Below are positions 37,288 through 44,444 of a DNA stretch of 64,000 nt, piece by piece. This stretch comes from Ruminococcus sp. Its GTDB lineage: Bacteria; Bacillota; Clostridia; Oscillospirales; Ruminococcaceae. Each line of letters opens with the position of its first letter. Position 1 is the stretch's first letter. The translations under genes and the position numbers were made by a program. Location of the stretch: positions 1-64,000 of the forward strand of contig JAIDUG010000032.1 in assembly GCA_029060305.1 (NCBI GenBank), given 5' to 3'. The notes under the pieces are model-generated. The model was given only the letters and a program-made list of their open reading frames with translations. It was not told where the DNA came from and made no database searches.

Positions 37288-37389
37288 CTAAACTACGTCT
37301 TCCAAATGAGAACGGAAGTTTAAATCTTCCCAATAAATTCTATATATAATTATAGTTTCAACGATAATAATAATCTTATATTTTTTCAT
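37288..37389 (-). CDS. Very small hydrophobic protein (33 residues), undescribed
   Basis: ATG 37389 begins MKKYKIIIIVETIIIYRIY and the frame ends at TAG 37288. Basic start residues and an Ile-rich stretch (6-15) suggest membrane association. AAGGAAGTG lies 7-8 bases upstream. A perfect promoter (37416-37444) and the shared hairpin terminator downstream make it a complete transcription unit. A different strong terminator insulates it from the transporter upstream on the same strand. No known function. Confidence 0.55.
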   Translation of the reverse strand: MKKYKIIIIVETIIIYRIYWEDLNFRSHLEDVV

Positions 37390-37415
37390 TTCGTCACTTC
37401 CTTTTTTATTGGTAA

Positions 37416-37444
37416 ATTATATCATACATTTCCCGAAATGTCAA
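37416..37444 (-). promoter_or_regulatory. Promoter of the 33-residue gene
   Basis: TTGACA (37444-37439), 17 bp, TATAAT (37421-37416) on the minus strand: a perfect sigma-A match. Confidence 0.85.
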
Positions 37445-37448
37445 CAAA

Positions 37449-37477
37449 AAAAACCGCTCCCCGAAAGGAACGGTTTT
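37449..37477 (-). terminator. Terminator of the fumarate/succinate gene cluster
   Basis: On the minus strand AAAACCGTTCC pairs with GGAGCGGTTTT (one G-U) and runs into eight T. It lies directly after the AspT-type transporter. Confidence 0.9.
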
Positions 37478-37484
37478 AATATTT

Positions 37485-38723
37485 TTACTTAAATATCATG
37501 AGCAGTACCTGTGATACAACAACTACTGCAATGAGTGCGACAGGATATGTAGCAGCGTATGCAGAAGCAACGTTTTCTGTGCCTGCTGTACTGATGAGAG
37601 TACCGAGAGCAGGAGTAGAAGTCATACCGCCTGTGATTGAACCGAGGTTATTAAGTAAGCTGAGTTTAAGAACATACTTAGCAAAGATGAAGCCTATAAT
37701 CATCGGGAATATCGTCATAATAATACCATAGATGAAGTATACAGCCTTGAAATGTTCAACGAAACTTGCACCGCCTGCAACACCTGCACCGATAAGGAAA
37801 AGCATGAGTCCGAATTCACGGAAAACTTTGAGAGTGCTTTCTTTCGGAGCGACCGACATTGCACCGAAGTTTCCGAAATGTCCGAAGATGAGTGAAACAA
37901 GCAGACAACCACCTGTTGTAGTAAGTGAGAAGTTACCAAACTTGATTGAACCAACGAAAATACCGAGGATTGAAGCAAGTGCAAAAGGCATAAATCCGAA
38001 TTCGTCCATTTCGATAAGTTTTCCAGTATTCTTTTTCTTTGCACCGCTGTCAGCAACCATAAGTTTTTCACGTTCTTTTGCCATATCGGCTTTCATGAAT
38101 TTCGGAACGAGCTGTACAAAAAGTACAACGCCGATTACTCCGAAAAGATAAGCGATACCGTGACCGACTGTTACAAGTTCTTCAAGAGTTGCACCGTTCG
38201 GACGGCTTTCAACAGTTGCCTTTGCTGCTGAAAATGCAGGTGTACTTGTAAGTGAACCCGAAAGAAGTCCGACAAGCATTGCAGCGATATTTTCAGTGGG
38301 GTCTCCGGAAATACCCTTGTCAATGAGAATACAACCACCGCAAGCAATTCCGCCACCGATGATTACGACAAGTGCGAGAAGTACATATGACTTGAAATTC
38401 TTTTTGAAATTTCCGAAGAAGTTAGGTCCTGCGATGAATCCGACGGACGTTACAAACAATATAAGTCCGAGATTTTCCACGACTTTCAGGGCATTCTTGA
38501 CGTAAGTCGCTCCGTCTACTAAAAGTTCGTTGCCGAGATTTTCAAAGAAGAAACAGCCGTAAAGAAGTGAAACAATGAATACTCCGGCAGTACCGAGCGA
38601 AACACCCTTAATGGTAATTCTGCCGAGCAGATAGCCCACGGTCGTGATAAGAAAGACCGTAAACATAAGGAAAGTTATAGCCTTGATGGAGATGGAAAAG
38701 TCTCCTGCTGTGATTAAATCCAT
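37485..38723 (-). CDS. AspT/YidE-family carboxylate transporter, probable succinate exporter
   Basis: The 412-residue protein has about ten hydrophobic helices in two inverted halves. Each half carries a TSTP signature: GLLSGSLTSTPAFSAA near residue 155 and GSITGGMTSTPALGTL near 375. This is the aspartate:alanine exchanger (AspT) family, whose members include succinate exporters such as SucE of corynebacteria. The start is ATG 38723 after AGAGGTT; the frame upstream is not family-like. It lies at the 3' end of the fumarase/fumarate reductase run, so exporting succinate (perhaps in exchange for another dicarboxylate) is the simplest role. The substrate is inferred from context only. Confidence 0.82.
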   Translation of the reverse strand: MDLITAGDFSISIKAITFLMFTVFLITTVGYLLGRITIKGVSLGTAGVFIVSLLYGCFFFENLGNELLVDGATYVKNALKVVENLGLILFVTSVGFIAGPNFFGNFKKNFKSYVLLALVVIIGGGIACGGCILIDKGISGDPTENIAAMLVGLLSGSLTSTPAFSAAKATVESRPNGATLEELVTVGHGIAYLFGVIGVVLFVQLVPKFMKADMAKEREKLMVADSGAKKKNTGKLIEMDEFGFMPFALASILGIFVGSIKFGNFSLTTTGGCLLVSLIFGHFGNFGAMSVAPKESTLKVFREFGLMLFLIGAGVAGGASFVEHFKAVYFIYGIIMTIFPMIIGFIFAKYVLKLSLLNNLGSITGGMTSTPALGTLISTAGTENVASAYAATYPVALIAVVVVSQVLLMIFK

Positions 38724-38805
38724 AATCAACAACCTCTTTCTGTTAAATTTTCCGCAATATCGCATATTTTTTTATGCAATATCACAATATGTATATAACC
38801 GCACA

Positions 38806-38832
38806 AACCGACGAACAAAATGTCCGTCGGTT
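38806..38832 (-). other. Hairpin between the fumarate reductase flavoprotein and transporter genes
   Basis: AACCGACG pairs with CGTCGGTT around 11 bases. It lacks a real T-run, so it may protect or attenuate the message rather than end it. It would lower transporter expression relative to the enzymes. Confidence 0.5.
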
Positions 38833-38859
38833 CAGGTGGATTATAATTAAGTTTAAGAA

Positions 38860-40464
38860 TTACTTAGCTTTTCTTGCATAGTGAGGGAGAAGCATAGGTG
38901 AAACCTTACCAGTATCAACTCCGGCTTCAGCAAGTTCTGCATTAAACTTATTGACGTGTTCAAGAGTGAGGTTTTCGGGAACAGCAGTTTCCTTAGCCTT
39001 AGCAGCCGCATAGATACCAGCATTTCTGCCGAATACGATAACGTCAAGGAGAGAGTTACCCATAAGTCTGTTTCTGCCGTGGATACCGCCTGCCACTTCG
39101 CCTGCTGCATAGAGATTTTCAACGCCTGTTGCACATTCGTCAGTAATATCAATACCGCCGTTCTGATAATGAAGAGTCGGGAAAACAAGAATAGGTTCTT
39201 TGCGGATATCGATTCCGTACTTTGCAAACATTCTGAGCATAGCAGGGATTCTCTTTTCGATAGTGCCTTCGCCGTGAATAACCTCTATCATAGGAGTATC
39301 AAGCCATACAGCTTTTCCGAGATTTGTTTCGATACCCTTGTTTCTTGCAGTACATTCACGGATAATTGAAGAAGCTGTTACGTCACGAGTTTCAAGCGGA
39401 TTCATGAAAACTTCGCCGTCTATATTGACGAGTTTTGCGCCGAGTGAACGCACTTTTTCAGTAACCAATGCACCGAAAATCTGTTCCGGATAACCTGTAC
39501 CTGTCGGGTGATACTGGAGTGTGTCAACGTCACGGAGTTTTGCACCTACTCTGTAACCGAGTACGAGACCGTCAGCAGTTGCACCGTAATGGTTTGAAGT
39601 CGGGAATCCCTGATAGTGCATTCTTCCTGCACCGCCCGTTGCGATAACAACAGTCTTTGCTCTTGCTACGAGGAGTTCCTTTGTTTCCATGTTCATGAGA
39701 ACAGCACCGGCAGCCTTACCGTTTTCGTCGAGGATTATTTCAACAGCAGATGTGAAATCAATTACCGGAATACCTCTGTTGAGAACTTCGTCTCTGAGAG
39801 TTCTCATAATTTCAGCACCGGAATAGTCCTTAGCAGCGTGCATTCTCTTTCTTGAAGTACCACCGCCGTGAGTTGTAATCATAGTACCGTCAGCTTCCTT
39901 GTCAAACTCAACGCCGAGTTTGTTAAGCCACTGGATAGCCTCAGGTGCTTTTGTAACGAGTTTTTTAACGAGTTCAGGTTTTGCAGCAAAGTGACCACCG
40001 CCGAAAGCGTCAACATAGTGGATAGCCGGAGAATCGTTTGGCTTATCAGCCGCCTGAATACCACCCTCAGCCATCATAGTGTTAGCATCACCGATACGGA
40101 GTTTTGTAACTATCATTGCTTTCACGCCTGCTTCGTCAGCTTCGATTGCACATGAAGAACCTGCACCGCCACCGCCGATGATAAGAACGTCTGTATCGTA
40201 GTCGGGATTGGACAAATCTATATCATCAGGATTGATTCTGCTTTTGCCCTGAAGAAGTTCAGCAAGCTGTGTCGGCACTTTACCGCCCTTGTTTACGCCT
40301 ACGTCAAGAATACTAAACTGGTCCTGTCTGTAGTCGGGGTGAAATTCAGCAAGGAGAGTGTCCTTTTCTTCTGCCGTCATTCTTCTGGGTTCGAGTTTTG
40401 CGTTGTATTCTCTTTTTTCAGCAACTATCTTTGCAAGTTCATTGAGTTTATCAATTTTATACAT
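38860..40464 (-). CDS. Fumarate reductase-like FAD flavoprotein subunit
   Basis: The 534-residue protein is of the FrdA/SdhA/TfrA type. An unusual N-terminal extension of about 90 residues precedes the FAD motif IIGGGGAG (95-102). Active-site elements are kept: HPTG 319-322, R360 (TRDV), H432 (LHYQNGG) and the GRNRLMGNSL region near 464. The residue that carries covalent FAD in FrdA (His of SHTVAAEGG) is Asn128 here (ANTMMAEGG), so FAD should be non-covalent, as in soluble fumarate reductases. No membrane anchor subunit is nearby. With the Fe-S subunit upstream and HdrABC/Flx genes it probably reduces fumarate to succinate in the cytoplasm. The start follows a GGAG site. Confidence 0.82.
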   Translation of the reverse strand: MYKIDKLNELAKIVAEKREYNAKLEPRRMTAEEKDTLLAEFHPDYRQDQFSILDVGVNKGGKVPTQLAELLQGKSRINPDDIDLSNPDYDTDVLIIGGGGAGSSCAIEADEAGVKAMIVTKLRIGDANTMMAEGGIQAADKPNDSPAIHYVDAFGGGHFAAKPELVKKLVTKAPEAIQWLNKLGVEFDKEADGTMITTHGGGTSRKRMHAAKDYSGAEIMRTLRDEVLNRGIPVIDFTSAVEIILDENGKAAGAVLMNMETKELLVARAKTVVIATGGAGRMHYQGFPTSNHYGATADGLVLGYRVGAKLRDVDTLQYHPTGTGYPEQIFGALVTEKVRSLGAKLVNIDGEVFMNPLETRDVTASSIIRECTARNKGIETNLGKAVWLDTPMIEVIHGEGTIEKRIPAMLRMFAKYGIDIRKEPILVFPTLHYQNGGIDITDECATGVENLYAAGEVAGGIHGRNRLMGNSLLDVIVFGRNAGIYAAAKAKETAVPENLTLEHVNKFNAELAEAGVDTGKVSPMLLPHYARKAK

Positions 40465-40476
40465 TTCCGCTCCTCC

Positions 40477-41160
40477 TTACTTTTCAATCTCACGAGTGTT
40501 GTAAAGGTTCTTTACTTCCTCGATATTGTCAACTGACTTAGCCATAAGGTCAGCGATTTTTTCGTCAAAGATACCCTCATTGATTTCGTTTACACGGTCA
40601 GCAAGGTGTCCACATTCGGGGGCAATGTACTTGCCGTTAAGTCTTCTTGCGAGCATAGCAACCTGTGGGTGAGAGATTCCGGCAGGGCAACGTGAAGAAC
40701 ATACGCCACACATTACGCAGTCGAAAGATTCCTCTGCACACTTTTCATATTCGCCTCTCTGAGCGTAAGCTATGTACTGCATAGTATTGAGTTCCTGAGT
40801 ACAAGCCTTTGTACAAGCGTTACAGCCGATACAGCTGTAGATTTCGGGATATAACTGCATCATAATCTGCTCATTAGGCTTGATTTCCTCAATATTGTAA
40901 ACCTGTTTTACGAGCGGGAAGAAAGGAAGTGTAGCAACATACATACCCTCCTGCACTTCTGTCTGACAGGCGAGACAGGCATGAAGTTCCTGTTTATCCT
41001 TGATTCTGTAGATAGTAGCACAAGCACCGCAGAAACCGTTACGGCATCCACAGCCTCTGACGAGTTCGTAACCGGCATATTCCATAGCCGTCATAATAGT
41101 CAGTCCTGCCGGCACCTGATACTTTTTGCCGAACAGGTAAACGTTTAACATATTTTCCAT
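40477..41160 (-). CDS. Fumarate reductase-like iron-sulfur subunit ([2Fe-2S] plus two [4Fe-4S])
   Basis: The 227-residue protein has an N-terminal plant-type ferredoxin domain with GCGCRNGFCGAC...CLAC near residues 37-65. A helical domain follows with CIGCNACTKAC near 110 and CVMCGVCSSRCP near 148. The arrangement matches FrdB/TfrB and links an electron donor to the flavoprotein 12 bases downstream. Unlike methanogen TfrB it lacks the C-terminal CCG domains; those are in the separate HdrB. AGGAG lies 10 bases before ATG 41160. ATG 41169 is too close to that site. Confidence 0.85.
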   Translation of the reverse strand: MENMLNVYLFGKKYQVPAGLTIMTAMEYAGYELVRGCGCRNGFCGACATIYRIKDKQELHACLACQTEVQEGMYVATLPFFPLVKQVYNIEEIKPNEQIMMQLYPEIYSCIGCNACTKACTQELNTMQYIAYAQRGEYEKCAEESFDCVMCGVCSSRCPAGISHPQVAMLARRLNGKYIAPECGHLADRVNEINEGIFDEKIADLMAKSVDNIEEVKNLYNTREIEK

Positions 41161-41177
41161 GTGTTCCATACTCCTTA

Positions 41178-42023
41178 TTAATATTCGTCAGGCAGTTCGT
41201 CGAGCTGGTCGAAACGGAATACAGGTCCGTCCTTGCAGACGTACTTGTCGCCGATATTGCAACGTCCGCACTTGCCGATAGCACATTTCATGCGAAGTTC
41301 CATAGTTGTGTAAACCTGAGTTTCAGTAAAGCCGAGTTCCTTAAGACCGGCAAGAGTGAATTTAATCATAATCGGAGGTCCGCAGATAAGAACGGTCTTG
41401 CTGAGTGACGGATTAAGTTCTTTTACATAGTTCGGAACGAAACCTACATGACCGTCCCAGCCCTCTTGTTCTCTGTCGATAGTAAGGTTTACAGTAATGC
41501 CGTCGTCCTGCATCCATTCGTTTATAATTTCCTGATAGTCAACGAGGTCGTCCTTTGAACGTGAGCCGTAAATAATCTGAACGTCACCGTAATTTGCACG
41601 GTTATCACGTACATAGTTAATTACTGAACGGAGCGGAGCGAGACCGATACCACCGGCAATGAAAAGCAAATCCTTGCCTTTGAGGTCTGTTTCAACGGGG
41701 AAATTATTGCCGTAAGGTCCTCTGATAGTAATCTGCTGACCTACTTCCATAGCGTGAAGCCACGTTGTAAGGCAACCGCACTTCTTTATGCTGAATTCCA
41801 TAAAATCCTTGTTTGTAGGAGAGGAAGTTATAGAAAACATACCCTCACCAACTCCGGGAATGGAAAGCATTGCACACTGACCAGGCATATGTTCAAAAAC
41901 CTTACCACTGACAGAACCGTCCGGCTGTATAGCGTTTACTCTGAAAGTCTTTACATCGGGAGTGTCCTGTCTGATGTCGGTAACAACTCCGATATAGGGG
42001 ATTAATGTATCATTAACGTTCAT
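41178..42023 (-). CDS. flxA: FAD/NAD(P)H-binding oxidoreductase subunit, FlxA/AsrB/hydrogenase-gamma type
   Basis: The 281-residue protein has a ferredoxin-reductase-like FAD domain with SITSSP near residue 68. The NAD(P) domain begins LLFIAGGIGLAPLRSVI near 117. The C-terminal [2Fe-2S] site is CAIGKCGRCNIG...C. This family feeds NAD(P)H electrons into anaerobic sulfite reductase, sulfhydrogenases and FlxABCD-HdrABC complexes. The start at ATG 42023 follows GGAGGT and overlaps the upstream stop (TAATG). Here it is probably the NADH entry point of the Hdr-linked fumarate reductase. Confidence 0.83.
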   Translation of the reverse strand: MNVNDTLIPYIGVVTDIRQDTPDVKTFRVNAIQPDGSVSGKVFEHMPGQCAMLSIPGVGEGMFSITSSPTNKDFMEFSIKKCGCLTTWLHAMEVGQQITIRGPYGNNFPVETDLKGKDLLFIAGGIGLAPLRSVINYVRDNRANYGDVQIIYGSRSKDDLVDYQEIINEWMQDDGITVNLTIDREQEGWDGHVGFVPNYVKELNPSLSKTVLICGPPIMIKFTLAGLKELGFTETQVYTTMELRMKCAIGKCGRCNIGDKYVCKDGPVFRFDQLDELPDEY

Positions 42024-43042
42024 TATTTTACCTCCAATGCTTTCATTACCTTGACGATATTCATGGAGATAGGACATTTTGAAAGACATCTTCCACAGCC
42101 TACACAGCCAAATTCGCCGTTATTGTTTGAAGGGAAATATACAAGTTTGTGCATGAATCTCTGGCGGAAACGTTCAAGCTGAGAGTTACGGATATTGCCG
42201 TGAGCCATTTTTGTGAAATCAGAGTACATACAGGAATCCCAGCATCTGAAACGCTTGATACCGTTTCCGGTATTGAAATCCTTTATATCGTAACACTGAC
42301 AGGTCGGGCATACGAAAGTACAAGTACCGCAACCGAGACAGCTTTCAGAAAGTTCAGCCCACTTTTCAGAACGGAAGTGTTCCATAAGTGTATCACCGCC
42401 GAAAGCCTCAGTTGAAAGATTTGCAAGCGGAAGTTTTGCAAGAATTTCCTTTGTTTTTGCCTTTGTTTCGTCAAGTTTTGTTGTATCGCCGTCTTCGAGG
42501 AGACCGAAAACAGATTCAACAAATGCCTGACCTTTTTCAGTATTAGCTTTGAAGAAAATGCTTTCTCCGTCGCTCCAGCAAGCAACATCGCCCTCCGGTT
42601 CAGTGGGGTCAATTCCGAAAGTTCCGCAGAAACAGGTTTCAGCCGGTTTTGTGCAAGCCATAGTCACAATAGTACCGTGTTCACGACGGTTCTTGTAATA
42701 GCTGTCAACAGGTTCACTGAGGAAAACCTTGTCAAGAATTGTAAAACTTCTTGCATCACAGGCACGTACACCGAAAACAACGAAATCTTCTGCTTCTTCA
42801 CGCACGTCAATAACTTCAATCTTTTTGCCTTCCATTTTGAAGTCAGCGAGATTTTCAGTCTGAGGGAAGAAAAAGTCCTTTGCACTGCGGAGAGTATTAA
42901 GTTTACTGCTGAGTTTCATACCGTCCTCGTACTTCTTGTACTCTGAAGCACCATCTGTACGGTCAGCAGGAATGTAAAGTGTCTGCTTTTGTGCGACAGC
43001 TTTAAACAGTTCGTCGAGTTTTTCAATAGCAATTTTAAGCAT
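42023..43042 (-). CDS. 4Fe-4S electron-transfer subunit, AsrA/FlxB-FlxC type
   Basis: The 339-residue protein is of the anaerobic sulfite reductase A group. An N-terminal domain contains VFGVRACDARSF. Then CLGCGTCTFVCPTCQC near 236 and GCVGCGRCLSKCP near 315 give two [4Fe-4S] sites. In Flx complexes such proteins pass electrons between the NADH-oxidising subunit and MvhD/HdrA. Overlaps with both neighbours indicate a fixed-ratio complex. Confidence 0.8.
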   Translation of the reverse strand: MLKIAIEKLDELFKAVAQKQTLYIPADRTDGASEYKKYEDGMKLSSKLNTLRSAKDFFFPQTENLADFKMEGKKIEVIDVREEAEDFVVFGVRACDARSFTILDKVFLSEPVDSYYKNRREHGTIVTMACTKPAETCFCGTFGIDPTEPEGDVACWSDGESIFFKANTEKGQAFVESVFGLLEDGDTTKLDETKAKTKEILAKLPLANLSTEAFGGDTLMEHFRSEKWAELSESCLGCGTCTFVCPTCQCYDIKDFNTGNGIKRFRCWDSCMYSDFTKMAHGNIRNSQLERFRQRFMHKLVYFPSNNNGEFGCVGCGRCLSKCPISMNIVKVMKALEVK

Positions 43043-44013
43043 TACTCAACACCCCTTTCGTGTACTATACTTGCTTCACAGTCTTCTTTTGTGTACTCGT
43101 TGAGAGGAGCTTTTGAAGTAGTGTCAGCACCTGCCTGATATTCACCGTAAAGTGAGTTGATATCCTTGATAAACTTTCTGTTAAGGAGATGAAGCGGAAT
43201 ATTCTGAGGACAGACCCTTGAACATTCACCACAGTCAGTACATCTTCCTGCAACGTGGAAAGCTCTGATAATATGGAACATATTTTCTTCAAAACTGTCT
43301 GCCGGAGCTTTGTTTTCAACTCCTGAATTTGGATTGTTGAAAACGCAGTTTTCACAAGTACAAGCCGGACAAACGTTACGGCAAGCGTTACATCTAATAC
43401 ACTTTGAGAGTTCAGCCCTCCAGAAGTCATAACGTTCCTGAGAAGTCATATTTTCAAGTTTTTCAACCATATCAAAACGGTCTGAATCTGTAATATCGCC
43501 GTCTTCTCCTATAAGTTCGTCATATGTAACGTGCTTCTTGCTCTTACAGCTGAGACATTTGTTACTCATAGCTTCAGAAACGGACATTGTTTCATCACCG
43601 TAAATAGTGCTTATTTTAAGAATTTCGCCGTCTCTCTCAACGCCTGTTACGCCAGTAATTCCCTTAGCCTTGATTTTTTCAATATCAAGTTTGCCGTCAC
43701 TTGGAATACCTACAACGTAAATATTATCACGGTTGACACGGTGTTCCTTTGTAAGCTGATTAAGGCTGTAAGTGTCGCAAGGTTTGAGGAAAGCGAGGAT
43801 TTTTCCCTCTTTTTTGCTTTCGCTTACAAGGTACTTTGAAACGTTGGCTGATGTGAAATCGTCATAAACGAAATCAGCGTCAATTTCCTCTGCGGTTTCA
43901 AAAATCGCCGGAGTGATGTCATAAGCAAACTCGCCCCTTTTCCAGCCGATAACACGGGTAACCGTGCCGTCTGCGAGAAGCTGTTTTGCCTTGCTGATTA
44001 TTGCTTCCTGCAT
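43042..44013 (-). CDS. Fe-S/F420-hydrogenase beta-like subunit (Flx-type)
   Basis: The 323-residue protein resembles FrhB/FdhB-like and AsrA-like electron carriers. AFLKPCDTYSLNQL is near 94, CLSCKSKKH near 152, CIRCNACRNVCPACTC near 206, and CTDCGECSRVCP near 256, so at least two [4Fe-4S] clusters are expected. It is related in plan to the next gene, and the pair would correspond to FlxB and FlxC. The start overlaps the MvhD-like gene by 16 bases. Confidence 0.78.
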   Translation of the reverse strand: MQEAIISKAKQLLADGTVTRVIGWKRGEFAYDITPAIFETAEEIDADFVYDDFTSANVSKYLVSESKKEGKILAFLKPCDTYSLNQLTKEHRVNRDNIYVVGIPSDGKLDIEKIKAKGITGVTGVERDGEILKISTIYGDETMSVSEAMSNKCLSCKSKKHVTYDELIGEDGDITDSDRFDMVEKLENMTSQERYDFWRAELSKCIRCNACRNVCPACTCENCVFNNPNSGVENKAPADSFEENMFHIIRAFHVAGRCTDCGECSRVCPQNIPLHLLNRKFIKDINSLYGEYQAGADTTSKAPLNEYTKEDCEASIVHERGVE

Positions 44014-44444
44014 CTTAAATCCTCCAATCTCCTGTTAGGACCAAGTTTTTTCACGGCTTCGGTAAATTCGTTCATAGTAGCGGCGAACTTTGCACCCTCA
44101 GCAGCGGAAACCCATTCTACTCTTGTACGGTCACGTTCAATACCAAGAAAATCAAGCATACTGAAAAGAAGTGTCATACGCCTTCTTGTGAAGTAGTTGC
44201 CTGAAGTGTAGTGACAGTCACCGGGGTGACAGCCACAGAGAATAACGCCGTCTGCACCTCTCTGAAAAGCCCTGAGAATGAACATCGGGTTTACACGGCA
44301 TGAACATGGTACTCTGATGATTTTTACATTAGTGGGATAATTCAGTCTGTTAGTACCTGAAAGGTCAGCACCTGCATATGAACACCAGTTACAGCAGAAT
44401 GCAACTATCAGTGGCTGAAATTCTTTATTATCATTTACTTGCAT
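43998..44444 (-). CDS. flxD: MvhD/FlxD-type [2Fe-2S] subunit
   Basis: The 148-residue protein has the MvhD pattern: CCNWCSYAGADLSG near 17, VPCSCRVNP near 45 and CGCHPGDCHY near 71. MvhD-type subunits hand electrons from a hydrogenase, formate dehydrogenase or Flx module to the bifurcating FAD of HdrA. It overlaps hdrA by 10 bases and the next gene by 16. This gene is the strongest sign that HdrA here is joined to an NADH-oxidising module. Confidence 0.9.
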   Translation of the reverse strand: MQVNDNKEFQPLIVAFCCNWCSYAGADLSGTNRLNYPTNVKIIRVPCSCRVNPMFILRAFQRGADGVILCGCHPGDCHYTSGNYFTRRRMTLLFSMLDFLGIERDRTRVEWVSAAEGAKFAATMNEFTEAVKKLGPNRRLEDLRCRKQ

